Origin: Artocarpus heterophyllus
Taxonomy: Eukaryota > Streptophyta > Magnoliopsida > Rosales > Moraceae
Length of the DNA: 64,000 bases
Assembly: GCA_025403435.1 (NCBI GenBank)
Contig: CM046331.1
Span: forward strand, 32,335,893-32,399,892
Direction: 5' to 3'
The stretch's first letter is position 1; every line of letters begins with the position of its first letter. The notes below the pieces were generated by a model that saw only the letters and a list, made by a program, of their open reading frames with translations, was not told where the DNA came from and ran no database searches. Below are positions 11,441 to 23,097 of this stretch, piece by piece. Both the position numbers and the translations under genes were made by a program.

Positions 11441-14254
11441 CTAACCTTGGATGTACTTTTGAACCTTGAAAATGTGTTCCAAACTCAGAAAGAACTTCCT
11501 TCCGAATAGAAATATATTTGTGAATCCAACATCAGGTACGGGTTCAAGACTCCGAAAATTCTGGAACATCAAGAAGTGTGTCGGCATTGCCACAAACCTA
11601 ACGACTTTAAGGTTTGTTAAATGTTGCAATCCAAAGAGGCCTTCCTTCATTTGCGGGCAAGGCCCGATGTAAAACTCTTCAAGATTACACAATGCTCCTT
11701 CCTCTATCACTATCCAATTCAATCTACTCAAATGGCGAAGATTGAGCACTCTGACATTTGGAAAAGCTCCTTCCTCAAAGTACAACTTCTCACCACAATA
11801 CGCGTCTTTAAAGATCCCAAGCTCCAAAAGATTGGGCAAATTTTGAAGTGCTTTCAGCAAATCATATTCTAGTTTCGACCAAAAAATTTTTAGCTGAACT
11901 AGATAGTGAAGGTTTGTAATCCATTCTGGTAACTTTCTTAGATGCCCACTCAACGAGAGATACTGAAGAAATCTTGGGGGGTCTGACATAGACTCCAAAT
12001 CAAGTGTCTCATTTTCACTTTCACCTGTTGAAGAGACTTCAAGGGTCTCTAAGTACTCCATCTTCTGAATAGAGTCGCACAGAGTCTTCCCATCTTCACT
12101 TCTCACATTTTTTATGCCTAACGTCCTCAGCTTTGTCAATTGACTCAGCTCTTTAATCACGTCAACTTCAGCAACGTTGGCTTCAACAACATATAACTGC
12201 TGCAATGCTTTTAACATCCCAATTCCCTTCTTTACTTTTACTCCTCTTACTTTATTAATATGAAAATCCTCCTTGTCATCGATACGGGAAGCCAAAAGAT
12301 GTCGTAAATTTTGAAGACTGTTGATCTCAACTGGTAGCTCGTGTACCAATGATTGTTGCAGATCCAAAGTCTCCAGATTTTCTAATTTTCCAATTGACTT
12401 TGGCAAAAATTGCACCCGTGTCCCTTTAACGCTTAAATATTTTAGGTGAAACAGCTTTCCAATGTCTCTTGGAATATGATCTAGGGTCGGAGACTCTTCA
12501 AAATCAAAAACTTTTAGGAGCCTGAAGTAACGAGGTATTTTACTTACAAGAAAGTTGTGCGTCTCATCTTTAGCAAAGTTTAAAAGAGATCGGACAGAAG
12601 ATGTTTCAGCAAAACCCTCAAAATCAACATTGGAGCCATGGAGAATTGACACGCGTCGGGCTAATCCTTTAAACTTTGGATCACTTCTTGACAAAACTTG
12701 ACAAAAATGTAAATCCTCCATCTTTTTTACAAGGATCTCCCGAAGAAGATCATGGATGCGACAACTTCTAGGCTTTCCGTCGAAGCCAATTTCTGGCACT
12801 TGAACCAAACTTCTGTTTATCAGCTCTGCCAAGTATTCTTCTGCAACTTCTTCCGGTGCTTTATTTTTCTCTTGTTTCACAAAGCCTTCAGCAATCCATA
12901 GTCGAATCAATCTTTTACATCCGATGTGGTGGTCCTCTGGGAAAATGCCAAAATACAAGAAACAAGACTTGAGGTAGTAAGGCAGATCATTGTAACTTAG
13001 AGAGAAGATTTTTTCTATACTCGCCAACTGTTGATTAGTCTCTAGCTCTGAACTTAGTCTAGTAAGAAACTTTGCACGTTCAGGCGCATTCATATTTTTA
13101 GTTGACAAGACACCAGCAATGACACCTATTGCGAGTGGTAATCCTTCGCATCTTTTAAGGACATCACGAGACACCTCTTCTAGGTTGGTTGGACAATGCC
13201 CTTGAAACGCCCTAGCGCAAAAGAGTTGCCATGCAAAATTCGGAGGGAGGGGTTGCAACTGATGGATATGAACATGTGGTTTACAAAAATTTGCAACATT
13301 AACATCTCTTGTTGTGATCATTATCCTTCCAATTTCGTCATTATCACTAGGCAACGAATTTTTTACATCATCCCAAAAACTTAACTTCCATACATCGTCA
13401 AAAACAAGCATGTAGCTTTTTCCTTCCAAGTAATCTCTTAATTTTCTCGTCACTCTACTTTCATCCATTGCATCAATTCCCGTGGGAACAGGTTCCTCCC
13501 TTTCAGAGCAGAGCACCTTTATCAAGTTCCGCAATAACTCCTCTTTGTTGTATGTTTTAGACACTTCAATCCAAGCATGACAATCAAAGCCTCCTTTGGC
13601 ATGGACATAAACTTGATGGGCAAGCGTTGTTTTGCCAAGCCCTCCCATCCCTACCAGCGAAATCACACTGCGATGAGGAGCTTTATCTTTTAACCTTGCA
13701 ACTAATTCTTCTTTCGCAGATTCAATACCCACCACTTCAGATTCCTTAAGGAAACAAGAATTCTTTCGAGGATCATACCATGCATTATCTGGAGCAGTAG
13801 TTATGGATCTTTCCACTGCTGGAGTAAAGCCATATGTTTCACTATTCGCGTGTATATCATGAATCTTTCGCTTGATTTCTTGTATTTTTGTTGCTACGTC
13901 ATGGCGTGCTTTTAGCTTGATAATTAAGAAAGCACCTTGGCGGAGAAAACCGATAAATTTACACTTTTGGTAACGTCGTCGTTGTGCCATGAGATGTGTA
14001 TATTCATCAATAACATCTTCAACCTCAAATGCTTTTTCTCTAAGTTTTTTCACCCACACTTCAACGCTGTGGCTGTTGTTTGTCGTTTGATCTCTTTCTG
14101 CTCTTTCATCTGAATCTTTTAGAAAAGCCAAAAGGAATTCTAGATCACATTTGATGTCTTCAACTTCACTGTGAATGCCTCTCAACAAGTGTGCTTCTCC
14201 AGTCAGCAATGGGACCAACTTATCTACAACCAACCACACCGCAATCTCTGCCAT
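11441..14254 (-). CDS. CC-NBS-LRR disease resistance protein, RPM1-like
   Basis: An intracellular immune receptor of the CNL class, uninterrupted over 937 residues. The start chosen is ATG at 14254 (MAEIAVWLVV), typical of the family. Domains: coiled-coil/Rx-N 1-150 with the EDVID motif at 79-83; NB-ARC about 170-500 with P-loop GMGGLGKTT (202-210), kinase-2 LVFDDVW (283-289), RNBS-B IMITTRD, GLPLA (371-375) and RNBS-D CFLYFGIFPE; the MHD motif is IHD (500-502); LRRs from about 560 to the end. All nucleotide-binding motifs are intact, so it is probably functional. The stop follows KYIQG, and the last codons form a good splice donor (CAAG|GTTAGT), so a further 3' exon is possible. The pathogen recognised cannot be told. 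A TATA-like stretch lies near 14380 and a short upstream ORF in the leader. Confidence 0.93.
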   Translation of the reverse strand: MAEIAVWLVVDKLVPLLTGEAHLLRGIHSEVEDIKCDLEFLLAFLKDSDERAERDQTTNNSHSVEVWVKKLREKAFEVEDVIDEYTHLMAQRRRYQKCKFIGFLRQGAFLIIKLKARHDVATKIQEIKRKIHDIHANSETYGFTPAVERSITTAPDNAWYDPRKNSCFLKESEVVGIESAKEELVARLKDKAPHRSVISLVGMGGLGKTTLAHQVYVHAKGGFDCHAWIEVSKTYNKEELLRNLIKVLCSEREEPVPTGIDAMDESRVTRKLRDYLEGKSYMLVFDDVWKLSFWDDVKNSLPSDNDEIGRIMITTRDVNVANFCKPHVHIHQLQPLPPNFAWQLFCARAFQGHCPTNLEEVSRDVLKRCEGLPLAIGVIAGVLSTKNMNAPERAKFLTRLSSELETNQQLASIEKIFSLSYNDLPYYLKSCFLYFGIFPEDHHIGCKRLIRLWIAEGFVKQEKNKAPEEVAEEYLAELINRSLVQVPEIGFDGKPRSCRIHDLLREILVKKMEDLHFCQVLSRSDPKFKGLARRVSILHGSNVDFEGFAETSSVRSLLNFAKDETHNFLVSKIPRYFRLLKVFDFEESPTLDHIPRDIGKLFHLKYLSVKGTRVQFLPKSIGKLENLETLDLQQSLVHELPVEINSLQNLRHLLASRIDDKEDFHINKVRGVKVKKGIGMLKALQQLYVVEANVAEVDVIKELSQLTKLRTLGIKNVRSEDGKTLCDSIQKMEYLETLEVSSTGESENETLDLESMSDPPRFLQYLSLSGHLRKLPEWITNLHYLVQLKIFWSKLEYDLLKALQNLPNLLELGIFKDAYCGEKLYFEEGAFPNVRVLNLRHLSRLNWIVIEEGALCNLEEFYIGPCPQMKEGLFGLQHLTNLKVVRFVAMPTHFLMFQNFRSLEPVPDVGFTNIFLFGRKFFLSLEHIFKVQKYIQG

Positions 14255-14276
14255 TTGTTCTAAACGTTGCTTCTGT

Positions 14277-14327
14277 TCATGAGAAAGGGGACACTTCACT
14301 TCCTTCTCTAGATTTGTTGTCTGCCAT
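14277..14327 (-). promoter_or_regulatory. Upstream ORF in the NLR leader
   Basis: An ATG at 14327 opens a 16-codon frame (MADNKSREGSEVSPFS) that ends at TGA 14279-14277, 22 bases before the main ATG. It is in a different frame from the receptor. Its position between the TATA-like element (~14385) and the main start suggests it is transcribed; translation is inferred, not shown. Confidence 0.45.
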
Positions 14328-14329
14328 TA

Positions 14330-16859
14330 TAAGAACGTAGACTACAGTTACGGAGTTTTCTTATTATATGTGTGTCCATGTATATATAAATGCATGTATT
14401 CTTTTCATCTGACTATTTTTACTTAAGAAGAGAATTCATATGAACATAGCAACTTTATGCATTGTTTTGAAAAAATAGTTTCATGACAACCAAGCTTATT
14501 AGCATTCTTCACCAGTGAAAAACTTAAATATGAATTGAGATTAAGATCAATGCATAACGAATAAAAACATTTCAAGTAATTATAAAAAACATTTGATTTG
14601 CAAATTTTTACAATAAGGAAATCAACAAATGAAAAACAGCACATTAGTAAAGCAAAATTCTTTGAAATAATAGCCAGAGATACATATATTTTATTTCCAT
14701 GATGGTTGATTGAGAAGAGTTTTTTTGTTACTTACCAATTCCCCTTTCTGGTCTTAAAAGATTGAGATTTGGTTTGTGTCAATTATATATCTTGAGCTTT
14801 GATCCTCCACGTGGCCTGCGACATGACATTTCTCTTGACTAAGTAATCAAACTCTCCGATTAAAGATGAACATTTTCTTCTCTATTAAAAATATTAATAA
14901 TAAAAGGGGACACTTTTCCATAACTACGCTCTCTTCATAAGGAGAATAAAAAAGGAAACTAACAAACGAACACTCTGTTTTCTCTATATGATTATGTGTA
15001 TTCCTCCTACATTGACAAACACTCATTTAAACGCAAATGACTTTGGTATTAAAAGAGAGAAAATTGATTTTTGTACACTGTTTAGAGAAAAATTGTGTAA
15101 TAAAATAAATATATTGGGATGGTTTTTGATCTTTGATTATTTTCAGGCAAGCACTAGCAAGTTTCAATTTAAATAAACAACTATAAGGAACACTAGCTAA
15201 AAGTAATTGATTTGTTTAGTAGCTAAGTCTAGTTATCCAGTATGTTATTAAGTGACTGAACTTTTTAAAAATTAGAAAAATGATTCAACTTTTTTAAAAA
15301 TAGATAAATGACCTTTTTCACAGTAATATATCATTGTTAAACATTGATACATCATTGATTAACACCAATTTGTTTATGACTAACTATAATTTATCACTAA
15401 TAAATTAGTTTATCATAGATTTAATAATGATTTATCATTGACAAACCGTTAAGTTAACTAGTATATCATTGATATAAAAAAAAAAAAAAAAACTGTTATA
15501 TAATTTCAAAAACTTCGGCCATTTACTTAAGAAAAGGGCGTGTACCTTCAAATCCCTAAATATATTTGTTTCTGGAAACTAAAGTCTTATCATCACCCCT
15601 TTACTTAGATCATGTTCAGAAAAAAATTTAACTTCTTTTTGATGAATTATTTTTTTAAGGCAAAATAAAGGTTTAAACAAGTAAATTAGCAGCATAAATA
15701 GTATATTGCAACAAAAACTCGGATGAGAACATATTACCTTTTCAGTAATATTCTTGGAAAATTGAAGACTCCAATACAACCCAGAGATTGAGATTTGAGA
15801 AAATCGGTACGTGAGAAAAAACAGCTTGACATATTATACTTGGAAATATGAATAATAACAATAATGATCGAAATATGCAATAATATATATTGAAAAGAAA
15901 AGCAGAAGGAAGTGGTGTGAAAATGTTGACTCACAATTCTGGGCAGGTACATAAATAATATCGAATAGAGCATAAAGTCCATAGCTTGCGTGCACGTTAC
16001 CCAAAAATACCTTGTCCTTCCTACCAGAAGACTTTTCAACCCTTGAAATATTGACAAAAATGTCTTCCGGTTCCGATGGTGCACGTAGTGGGACCCACAC
16101 TCTTAAGGTTTTGATTTTTTTTTGGTTTCAGAAAAAGACAGAAAAGAGGTTTTGTAATGTATTTTCTTATTTGATTTGAAGAATATTTATTGAAATCTGT
16201 TTTTGGGTGAGTTGTTGTTGATTGTCCGCCTCTAAATTTGTTGCTAGAATATGTTTTGGCATACCCTTAATCATACCAGTGGAAGTTTTTTATTTAAGAA
16301 TTTGACGTCTTGATTTTGTTAATTGTATTGATTTATTTTATCTGTTTGCTAGATTTAATATTGATTAATTTTGCATGCCCACTTAATTGCACCGAGAGGG
16401 GAAAAAAAGGAAATTTTGTTCGTTCCATCCAATTCTAAATACAGAACTGTTCTGCTAAAAAAAGAATATAAAACTTGAATTCCAACTAGCTATGACATAA
16501 TTATGTTCCTTTCTTGACCGTAGGGAGAAGAATACTTTTCTTATAACTGATTATATTATAGCTCTTGGATTGATAATATGAAGCCCAAACTTTTTGGGTA
16601 TCAATTAACTTTCTTAAATATTATTTTTTAACTTATTTTTTACTAACTTAGTAAGAAAAACACTAGTAATTTTTTTTCTTAAAACATACTTAAAAAACTA
16701 TTATAACTTTCGTTGCAACTAAAGTTGAGACATAACTTAACACTTGATTTTAAAATTATTCAATACTTTTCTTAAACTCATTAACCAAAACATTTGCTTT
16801 CGTCAAACCTTTTAAACCTTTTTCAAAATCAACGGAAAATTTTTTCTGTTTGTAGCAAA
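14330..16859. other. Intergenic, upstream of the NLR gene
   Basis: AT-rich DNA. The NLR promoter should lie at 14330-14900 (TATA-like run near 14380). At 15320-15480 there is a cluster of imperfect TATCATTGA repeats ending in a 17-base A run. An open frame near 15930-16100 (minus) has an unusually protein-like start (PLRAPSEPEDIFVNISRVEK), but I recognise no family. No other gene is seen. Confidence 0.5.
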
Positions 16860-18240
16860 AAACTGCCATAGTGGTATTCATTCCCAACCTTCGTATCTAT
16901 CCATCGCAACACTAAACTCTTTTACCAGTCACACTAGTCTCCTGTAAGACTACCTACAACAAGAAAGAACTTCTAATAAGCTTTCGCTCAATATGTTCAA
17001 ACATTATTTCACAAAGCATTAAAATATTTTTTACAAAAACATTCCTCTTCCTCGTAAACCTTTTCTTGTAAACATTTTTCATAAAATATATTTCATGAAC
17101 ATTTCTCATAAAATATTTTTCAAAATGTTTTTAATAGATATATCTCATAAACATTTTATAGAAAGGAATGCAAGTAAAATTACAATACATGATTCCATTT
17201 ATACTCATTTATTATCATTCTTTTATGAACTTCTTATCATCATTTATATCTTTCCTTATCTTGTGAACTTAAATGTTCATACTAACATTATCAATCACAA
17301 GAACATACTCTTGTGGACGACTTAAGACCATCGAATAATGAGGTCATAACTTTAACTTAATTTGTAAATCTCATATCAAGGAGGCTGGTACAACATTTAC
17401 TTATCATCTTTGCTTTACTTCTTATTAAGTTTAGTGGGTATATCAAATGCTAATATATCATATGTATAACTTGTCATTTAAACATTAAGCATAGCAAATG
17501 CAAATATGTTGCAAAATATGACGATCTTTAAAACATTATATATAACGAATGCAAATATATTTTAAATATAATAGTTGCAAATACATTGTAAATCTTGATT
17601 TAAACTTTAAAACTTTATGCATAACAATTGTAAACATAAAACATATTCAAAGCATTTGAAATTTATTTTCTTCATGCCATAGGTGAAGTCTGAAACTTAC
17701 TTGGATAATGCTCTAGTGTTCCCACTTCATTTCTTTTTTCTTTTATTAGTCGACTTCTTTGTCTTGTTCAAATGACACATGACTATTAGCTAATCTTTCT
17801 TATTATCAATCTACTTGATTAATAACATAATTTTAAAGGTTAAACGTTCATTCATTTTACTTAATTCTGTATCCTATCGGTTTACCTTTTCTTTACTTAA
17901 CATGAACGTCCCTTAGTTAAATTTTTCGTCTTACTAGACGATTTTGTTACTTGACATTTTACGAAACATTTTCCATCTAAGAGTGTTTCGCTAATTCAAA
18001 GTGCCCTGAGCTCTATTTTAGTTGTTTCTTTAAAATAATGATTTTACCCTTACGAATTTTTCATAAACCTTGTAACTTTATTAATTTTCTTGTTATTTTA
18101 CGATCCTATTACTTATGAGTTAAGGAAAAATTTTCTATTAAGAGACGTTTTTTCTAAATCGGACGTTTTAGGTCCATTTTATTTATTTTATTTATTGTCA
18201 CTTGTAGTGTTATGAAAAACCAAACATACTTAAACATACT
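16860..18240. repeat. Dispersed repeat, probably an LTR in reverse orientation
   Basis: The beginning of this block (GTGGTATTCATTCCC..., then TTACCTACAA-like and AATAAGCTTTCGCTCAA) recurs in the last ~140 bases of the window (63866-64000: GTGGTATCTATTCTC..., AATAAGCTTTCACTCAA). Much of the rest is repetitive AT-rich text (CATAAA/CATTT units) with no coding potential. A non-coding LTR is the likeliest reading; the ends are uncertain. Confidence 0.4.
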
Positions 18241-20116
18241 AACAACAAATTCAAATCTCTGATCAAAACATAAAAAAATCTACGATCTTCAAACAAAGAT
18301 TAAAACCAAACATACAACTAAAAATGTCAAACAAAAAGCAAATAGATTAACATGGATCTGTTTTCTCGAGAACGAAAGATTTTGAAGAAAGGGACAAAAA
18401 AAATTTTGAATTAAGTAAATGATTTTTTTTTTTTACAAAAAACACATTTTTTGTGCAAGTAAACTGTCCTAATTTTTTTAAAAAAAATAAAAAAAAAATA
18501 ACTGTAACAGGATAAAAAATCTTAACATGATTAAAAAAAACTAAAACTATTTTAATGTGTAAAAAACTTTTTTTTATGCCAAAAACTATCTAAAAAAAAA
18601 AATCATTCACCAAAATATTTTTTCCCAAAAAGCCATTTTTAAAAATCTCCTCAAAATCAACCGCTAGTGTTGGGAAGCCGACTCTTTCTTTGCGGTGGCA
18701 GGAAGCATTCATTTCTCAGTGGCAGCGGCCATAAGCTCGTGGATCTATTAGTTGAGCATGGCTTCGTCCTCGGCGACAATCAGAGAGAGGAGAGGACAAC
18801 AGCATCGGAGAGAACGATCTGTCATGGAAGCTTCGAGCTTCAATCGCGATGGCGATGATCAGAGAGAGGAGAGAATAACAGCGACAGAGAGGATGGCATT
18901 ATCCTTGGCCGGCAAAGGAGCATCGCGATTCATGGTCGTCAATGACCAAAAACCTTACTCGGATCGCGACTTCTCAGATCCCCTTGGATCATGATTGCGC
19001 TCCCATTACCGGACTACTTCGCGGCGTTGATCAAGGCGAAGATCAGATCGGTGGTGGGATGCTGGTCGAGAGGAGAGAGAACATGGAGGCAAGGAGTGAA
19101 GAGAGAGAGTAGGGGAGGCTGAGAGAAAAAGAGGAGAGAGAGTGCGTAGGGAGCTACGAGAAATAGAGGAGAGGGGGGGGATCTTCCGGAGAGGGGGCGG
19201 TAGATAGAAAGAGAATTAGGGTTTGTAATATTTGAGAGTGAATTGGCAACGGAATAAATGTGTAATTAGTATTTTAAAAAATAAATTAAAAGAAAGGGTA
19301 ATTTTTAAAAGTAAAAAAAAAAAAGAGATCATTTTTAATAAGTAGTGTGTTTTAAGAGTATTTTGTATAATTTTCTTAAAAAATTATGTTTTAAGAGTAT
19401 TTTGTATAATTTTCCTAGGAAATTATGAAGAAAAATGACCGGAGGGCCTTGCATTTATCTATTTATTCGTGTAGTTGAAGAGATTAATGTGTGAAAAACG
19501 TAGAGAGCTTACATTTGGTAAATTTATTTATAGCATCTGTTTAAAAATAAAATAATACAAGTATTTGCATTATTGCCTACATTACATATTTTCTTTCCTT
19601 CCTGCCTATGGAGTAAACAATACAAGGAAAATTATAATCTTTTCTTTTTCAGTCCCTTATACTTTTCCCTACATCTTTTTTCTCTCCTTTTATCAAACCA
19701 AGTGTAAATGTTTTATGCATACGGTATTCCGATCGATTAGTTAATGAAATCTGAATTGAATCCAGTAAACTAATGATGACTAAAATCAACTGGTGGTTGA
19801 CTTGTAATTAAAAAAACAATAAACATTCAAACAATTATGGTCTATTTATGTCTTTTCCCTTTAATGAAAACCGCTCATTTTCTTAGGGTAAAAAGTGAAT
19901 TCAATGGGAGTGCATGTATTTAAAGAGCAAATGACACTACTCTAGTCAGCCACTAATTTGGCACTTCCTCAAGCTATTTATGTCAAATGAAACTCTAGAG
20001 TTTGAACCGTATACTGTAGCATATAAAAGCTTTACATTGTGGTATATTTTCGTTTCACACTACAACATGCGATTGTTTTGCACTGTTTCTAATTTGAACT
20101 CTCACTCTCCCAAACA
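18241..20116. other. Intergenic, with a GA-rich island
   Basis: Between AT-rich flanks, 18660-19220 is unusually G+C and GAGA rich, with short frames encoding Arg/Glu-rich peptides, ending in AATTAGGGTTT. A similar GA-rich block ending in ATTAGGGTTTGG lies at 59270-59400. No protein family is recognisable; it may be part of a non-autonomous element or a decayed gene start. A 25-base sequence ATGTTTTAAGAGTATTTTGT... is tandemly repeated at 19345-19420. Confidence 0.4.
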
Positions 20117-20224
20117 CTTACATTTGTTTGGTTCATAAGTTTGAACAAAAAGTTTGAGCAAAATTAAGATTTTTGTGAAAAAAAAATACGGTAGAAAATA
20201 GTTCAAACCTACGAACCAAGTGTA
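20117..20224. repeat. Small MITE-like inverted repeat
   Basis: The left arm TTTGGTTCATAAGTTTGAAC and the right arm GTTCAAACCTACGAACCAAG are near-complementary and about 105 bp apart end to end. The loop is AT-rich and non-coding. The arms resemble the GTTTGG-type ends common in PIF/Harbinger MITEs; no clean target duplication was found. Confidence 0.5.
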
Positions 20225-20652
20225 CTTTTAGCTATGGCTTTATGTGGCTTATGCTGCAATGGAGGCAATTTCTCTCCAAAACGCTAAATACCAAGACATA
20301 ACAAAGTGGTGTCATAAGTGTCATATTTCAACTCTTTATTTGTGTGACCACAAATATATTCTTAGTCAAGGATTTATGATTGGAAAAGGATTATAACCTG
20401 ACCACAAATTATATGAGATCTGATACTTACAAATAGTGTTAGTGTAGAACGTTTAAAGTGATGTAGGATCTTAGATCTCAATATTTCGTTAGACCAAAAA
20501 CATAATGGGGAAAAAAAACAGAGAGATAAAACTTGTCATTATAAAAACATTATTTGGCTGAAAAGTTTCAATTCAATAATCAAGCAAACGAAGACTTCCA
20601 GCTAAAAAAGTTGGATTTAAGTTTAGTAACAGAAATATTTCAAAGGGAAACC

Positions 20653-21971
20653 ATGGGACATTCTATAAATCCTTCTTTTCTCTTGTCAATTATTCTTTTA
20701 TCTCAAATTGTATTCACCAACTCAGGCAGCTAAAAAGGCAAGCACAACCCTTCTTTCTTCTCTCTTATTGCAATTTATGTATCACCATTAAAGGCCTTGA
20801 ATGTCTTCTGTTGTTGCAGCCTTATATTGTGTACGTGCGGGCACATTCGCACGGTCCAAACCCTTCATCAGTCGATCTCGAAAGCGCGAAAAGTTCTCAT
20901 TATACGCTCCTTGGATCACACTTGGGGAGGTACTTTATTTTGATACTTGTTCTGCCTAGTCTGTCTTTTTTCGTTACAAAATGAAGAACTAACTCTTTTA
21001 TTTCGTTACAATTCTCTAGCACTGTGATAAGAAGGCTAAAGACGCCATCCTAGTTTCATACACTAGACACATTAATGGCTTTGCTGCAATGCTAGACGAT
21101 GTGATACGGAAGCCGCAGAAATTGCAAGTGTGACCTTCATTTTCATAAAAGCAATGTGTTTTTCTCTGCTTTTCCTCTGTTTGACACATCTGAAAATGGC
21201 TTTGTTTCCATCAACTAGAGCATCCCGACGTGTTGGTGCTCTCCACCCTTATTTATAAAAAATGCTTTCCCAGACAAATATAGCGTAAAACATTCCATGC
21301 CTTCCCCACTATTATTTTGGCTAGCTTTTGCAAAGTCAAAAGCAAAAGGTGGGAGACACTGATTCAGGTTTTACGGAGGAAATCATGCCTCCATTTTTCT
21401 GGGCATGTTTTACGGTGCACTACCGAGAATGAGAGAAAGAAAGGAGGAAGGTGGTTCTATAAATACCATTCCTCATGAACCGATCATGCAAGCAAATTGA
21501 GAGGTAATCTCTTAGAGTAAAAGGGAGAGTTCCTCATAAAACTAAGAGAGCCTACAAAAGTGTATTTCTTTGTAGAGAGATATAATTGTAAGATTGCCAC
21601 ACAGTTTGGTGTGAGAGTTATTTTTGTGTACCTCAAGTTTTTATCAAAACTTGAGAGATTGTTGTGTACCCGTTATTCTATGGTGGAAGTTTTTCTCTGA
21701 GTGTGTCATGGTTTTTGCTTTCACATTGAAAGGTTTTCCACGAGATAAAATTATTGTTGTCTATTTTTATTTTTCTGCATAAAGGGAATTAGAATATGTC
21801 TATATTCTTAACAAGACGTTGTGTCGGTTTTCGTAAACAAAGGGAAGAAATTGCATACAACGCGTTCATGGGATTTTCTTAGGTTGGAAAGAAATGGAGT
21901 TATTCCTTCGGAATCTATTTGGAAGAAAACAAGGCATGGTGAAGATACAATTATTAGAAACTTGGACGCTG
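20653..21971 (+). pseudogene. Subtilisin-like protease pseudogene (SBT5-type), 5' part
   Basis: The start of a secreted subtilase can be followed through four exons: a signal peptide (MGHSINPSFLLSIILLSQIV, 20653-20729); exon 20820-20929 (YIVYVRAHSHGPNPSSVDLE); exon 21020-21131 (KDAILVSYTRHINGFAAML, the I9 inhibitor domain); and an exon beginning HPDV at 21221 that resumes after a solo LTR at 21815 (VVSVFVNKGKKLHTTRSWDF) and ends at 21971. Damage: an in-frame TAA at 20731 with no good donor, a frameshift before EAAEIA near 21107, and the LTR insertion. The S8 catalytic Asp, His and Ser are absent: the gene stops where the next intron should begin. It cannot make a protease. Confidence 0.88.
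21231..21813 (+). mobile_element. Solo LTR inside the subtilase pseudogene
   Basis: The 583-bp insert starts TGTTGG and ends TTAACA. It sits exactly between the codons for HPDV and VSVF of the subtilase. Flanks CGACG (21226-21230) and AGACG (21814-21818) form a target duplication with one mismatch. Removing it restores a continuous exon frame. Inside are CTATAAATACC (TATA, near 21456) and a 3' part with the style of plant copia LTRs (GAAAGGTTTTCCACGAGAT). Confidence 0.85.
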
Positions 21972-22097
21972 GTGATTTTCTTAACATTTCAAGTTTATTT
22001 GACTTTTGCAATGTTGTTTCACTTGAATTTGTATGGTGAATTTGCATGCTCAATGTTATATTTAGTGTTGTATTTATTTATTTATTGGTGTTTATGA

Positions 22098-23095
22098 TGA
22101 ATCAAAAACACCATTTTTTTTTTCTTTCCAAGTTATGTATAACTCAGAGTGATAACTTTTTATTCTGATATGGTATATATACCAACCAAATATCGTGCTG
22201 CTTCAATATCATTCTTTGACTAACCAACATTCACTTTGGTGCGATTAAATGTTTAACTTTTGTATGAGTAAATCATTAAGCTCTTGAAAATAATTGGCAT
22301 ACGCCTATAAATGTTGCACAACAATAAAATTATAGAATTAGAGTTGCACAAACATATTATAATCATTAATTACCGTGCAAAAATAAATAAGCACTAATAA
22401 GAACTTGATCATAAAAAGTTCTTAACATATACATCCCTTTGCATGTTAGGTTCACGTATGTTACTTAAAATTGGAGGGTATAATTGACATTTCCATGCCT
22501 GATTTATATGTTTCCCGAGAATAAATAGTTTATCCATGTAGTAACCACCTGCTTAAATAAAGTTGGCAGTGGGGACATGCTTTTGTTTCCATTTTCTATT
22601 GTCTATCAATATTCTATACGTGAATTTCTATTCAATTTCTCTACACTGCCTTGGCATTTTGCAAAATGGTCTTATTGGGCTTATAATAGGGTAATTTATA
22701 TATAACACTTGTTTGTCTAACTGTAATCTAAAATACTAGTAATTAATTATTAGGGTGTTTAGCTCTCGGTTAGACCAATCTCAACGGCTATAATAAAAAG
22801 CAAATAGTTGCTTTGGCTCTCGATTAGATCAATCTCAGCAGCTACAATAAAAAAAAAAAGCTACTACAATAAAAACTCTCATATGTTATAGTATTTTTAA
22901 CTAAAATTAATTTAAACGATTGGTTTGAATCATATTTTTTAAACATCCAATATGTCTTTCTACTCTTTAAATGTGATTTATTTCAAACTTTTTCTTATAG
23001 AATGCTAAGATTAAAAAACGATGGCATGGACACGCTATTTATGAAACTGGCCCTATAAAAAGATGCATGGCACCCAAAACGCGCCACAAAGCATT
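22098..23095. other. Intergenic, upstream of PNO1
   Basis: AT-rich and non-coding. At 22755-22850 a ~55-bp unit is imperfectly duplicated (CTCTCGGTTAGACCAATCTC and CTCTCGATTAGATCAATCTC), preceded by ATTAGGGTGTTTAG, which resembles a MITE end. No gene seen. Confidence 0.5.
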
Positions 23096-23097
23096 GT

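Noticed and set aside
18667..18994. Arg/Glu-rich frames as a possible gene
   Set aside because: GA-rich composition explains them; no domain and two frames compete.
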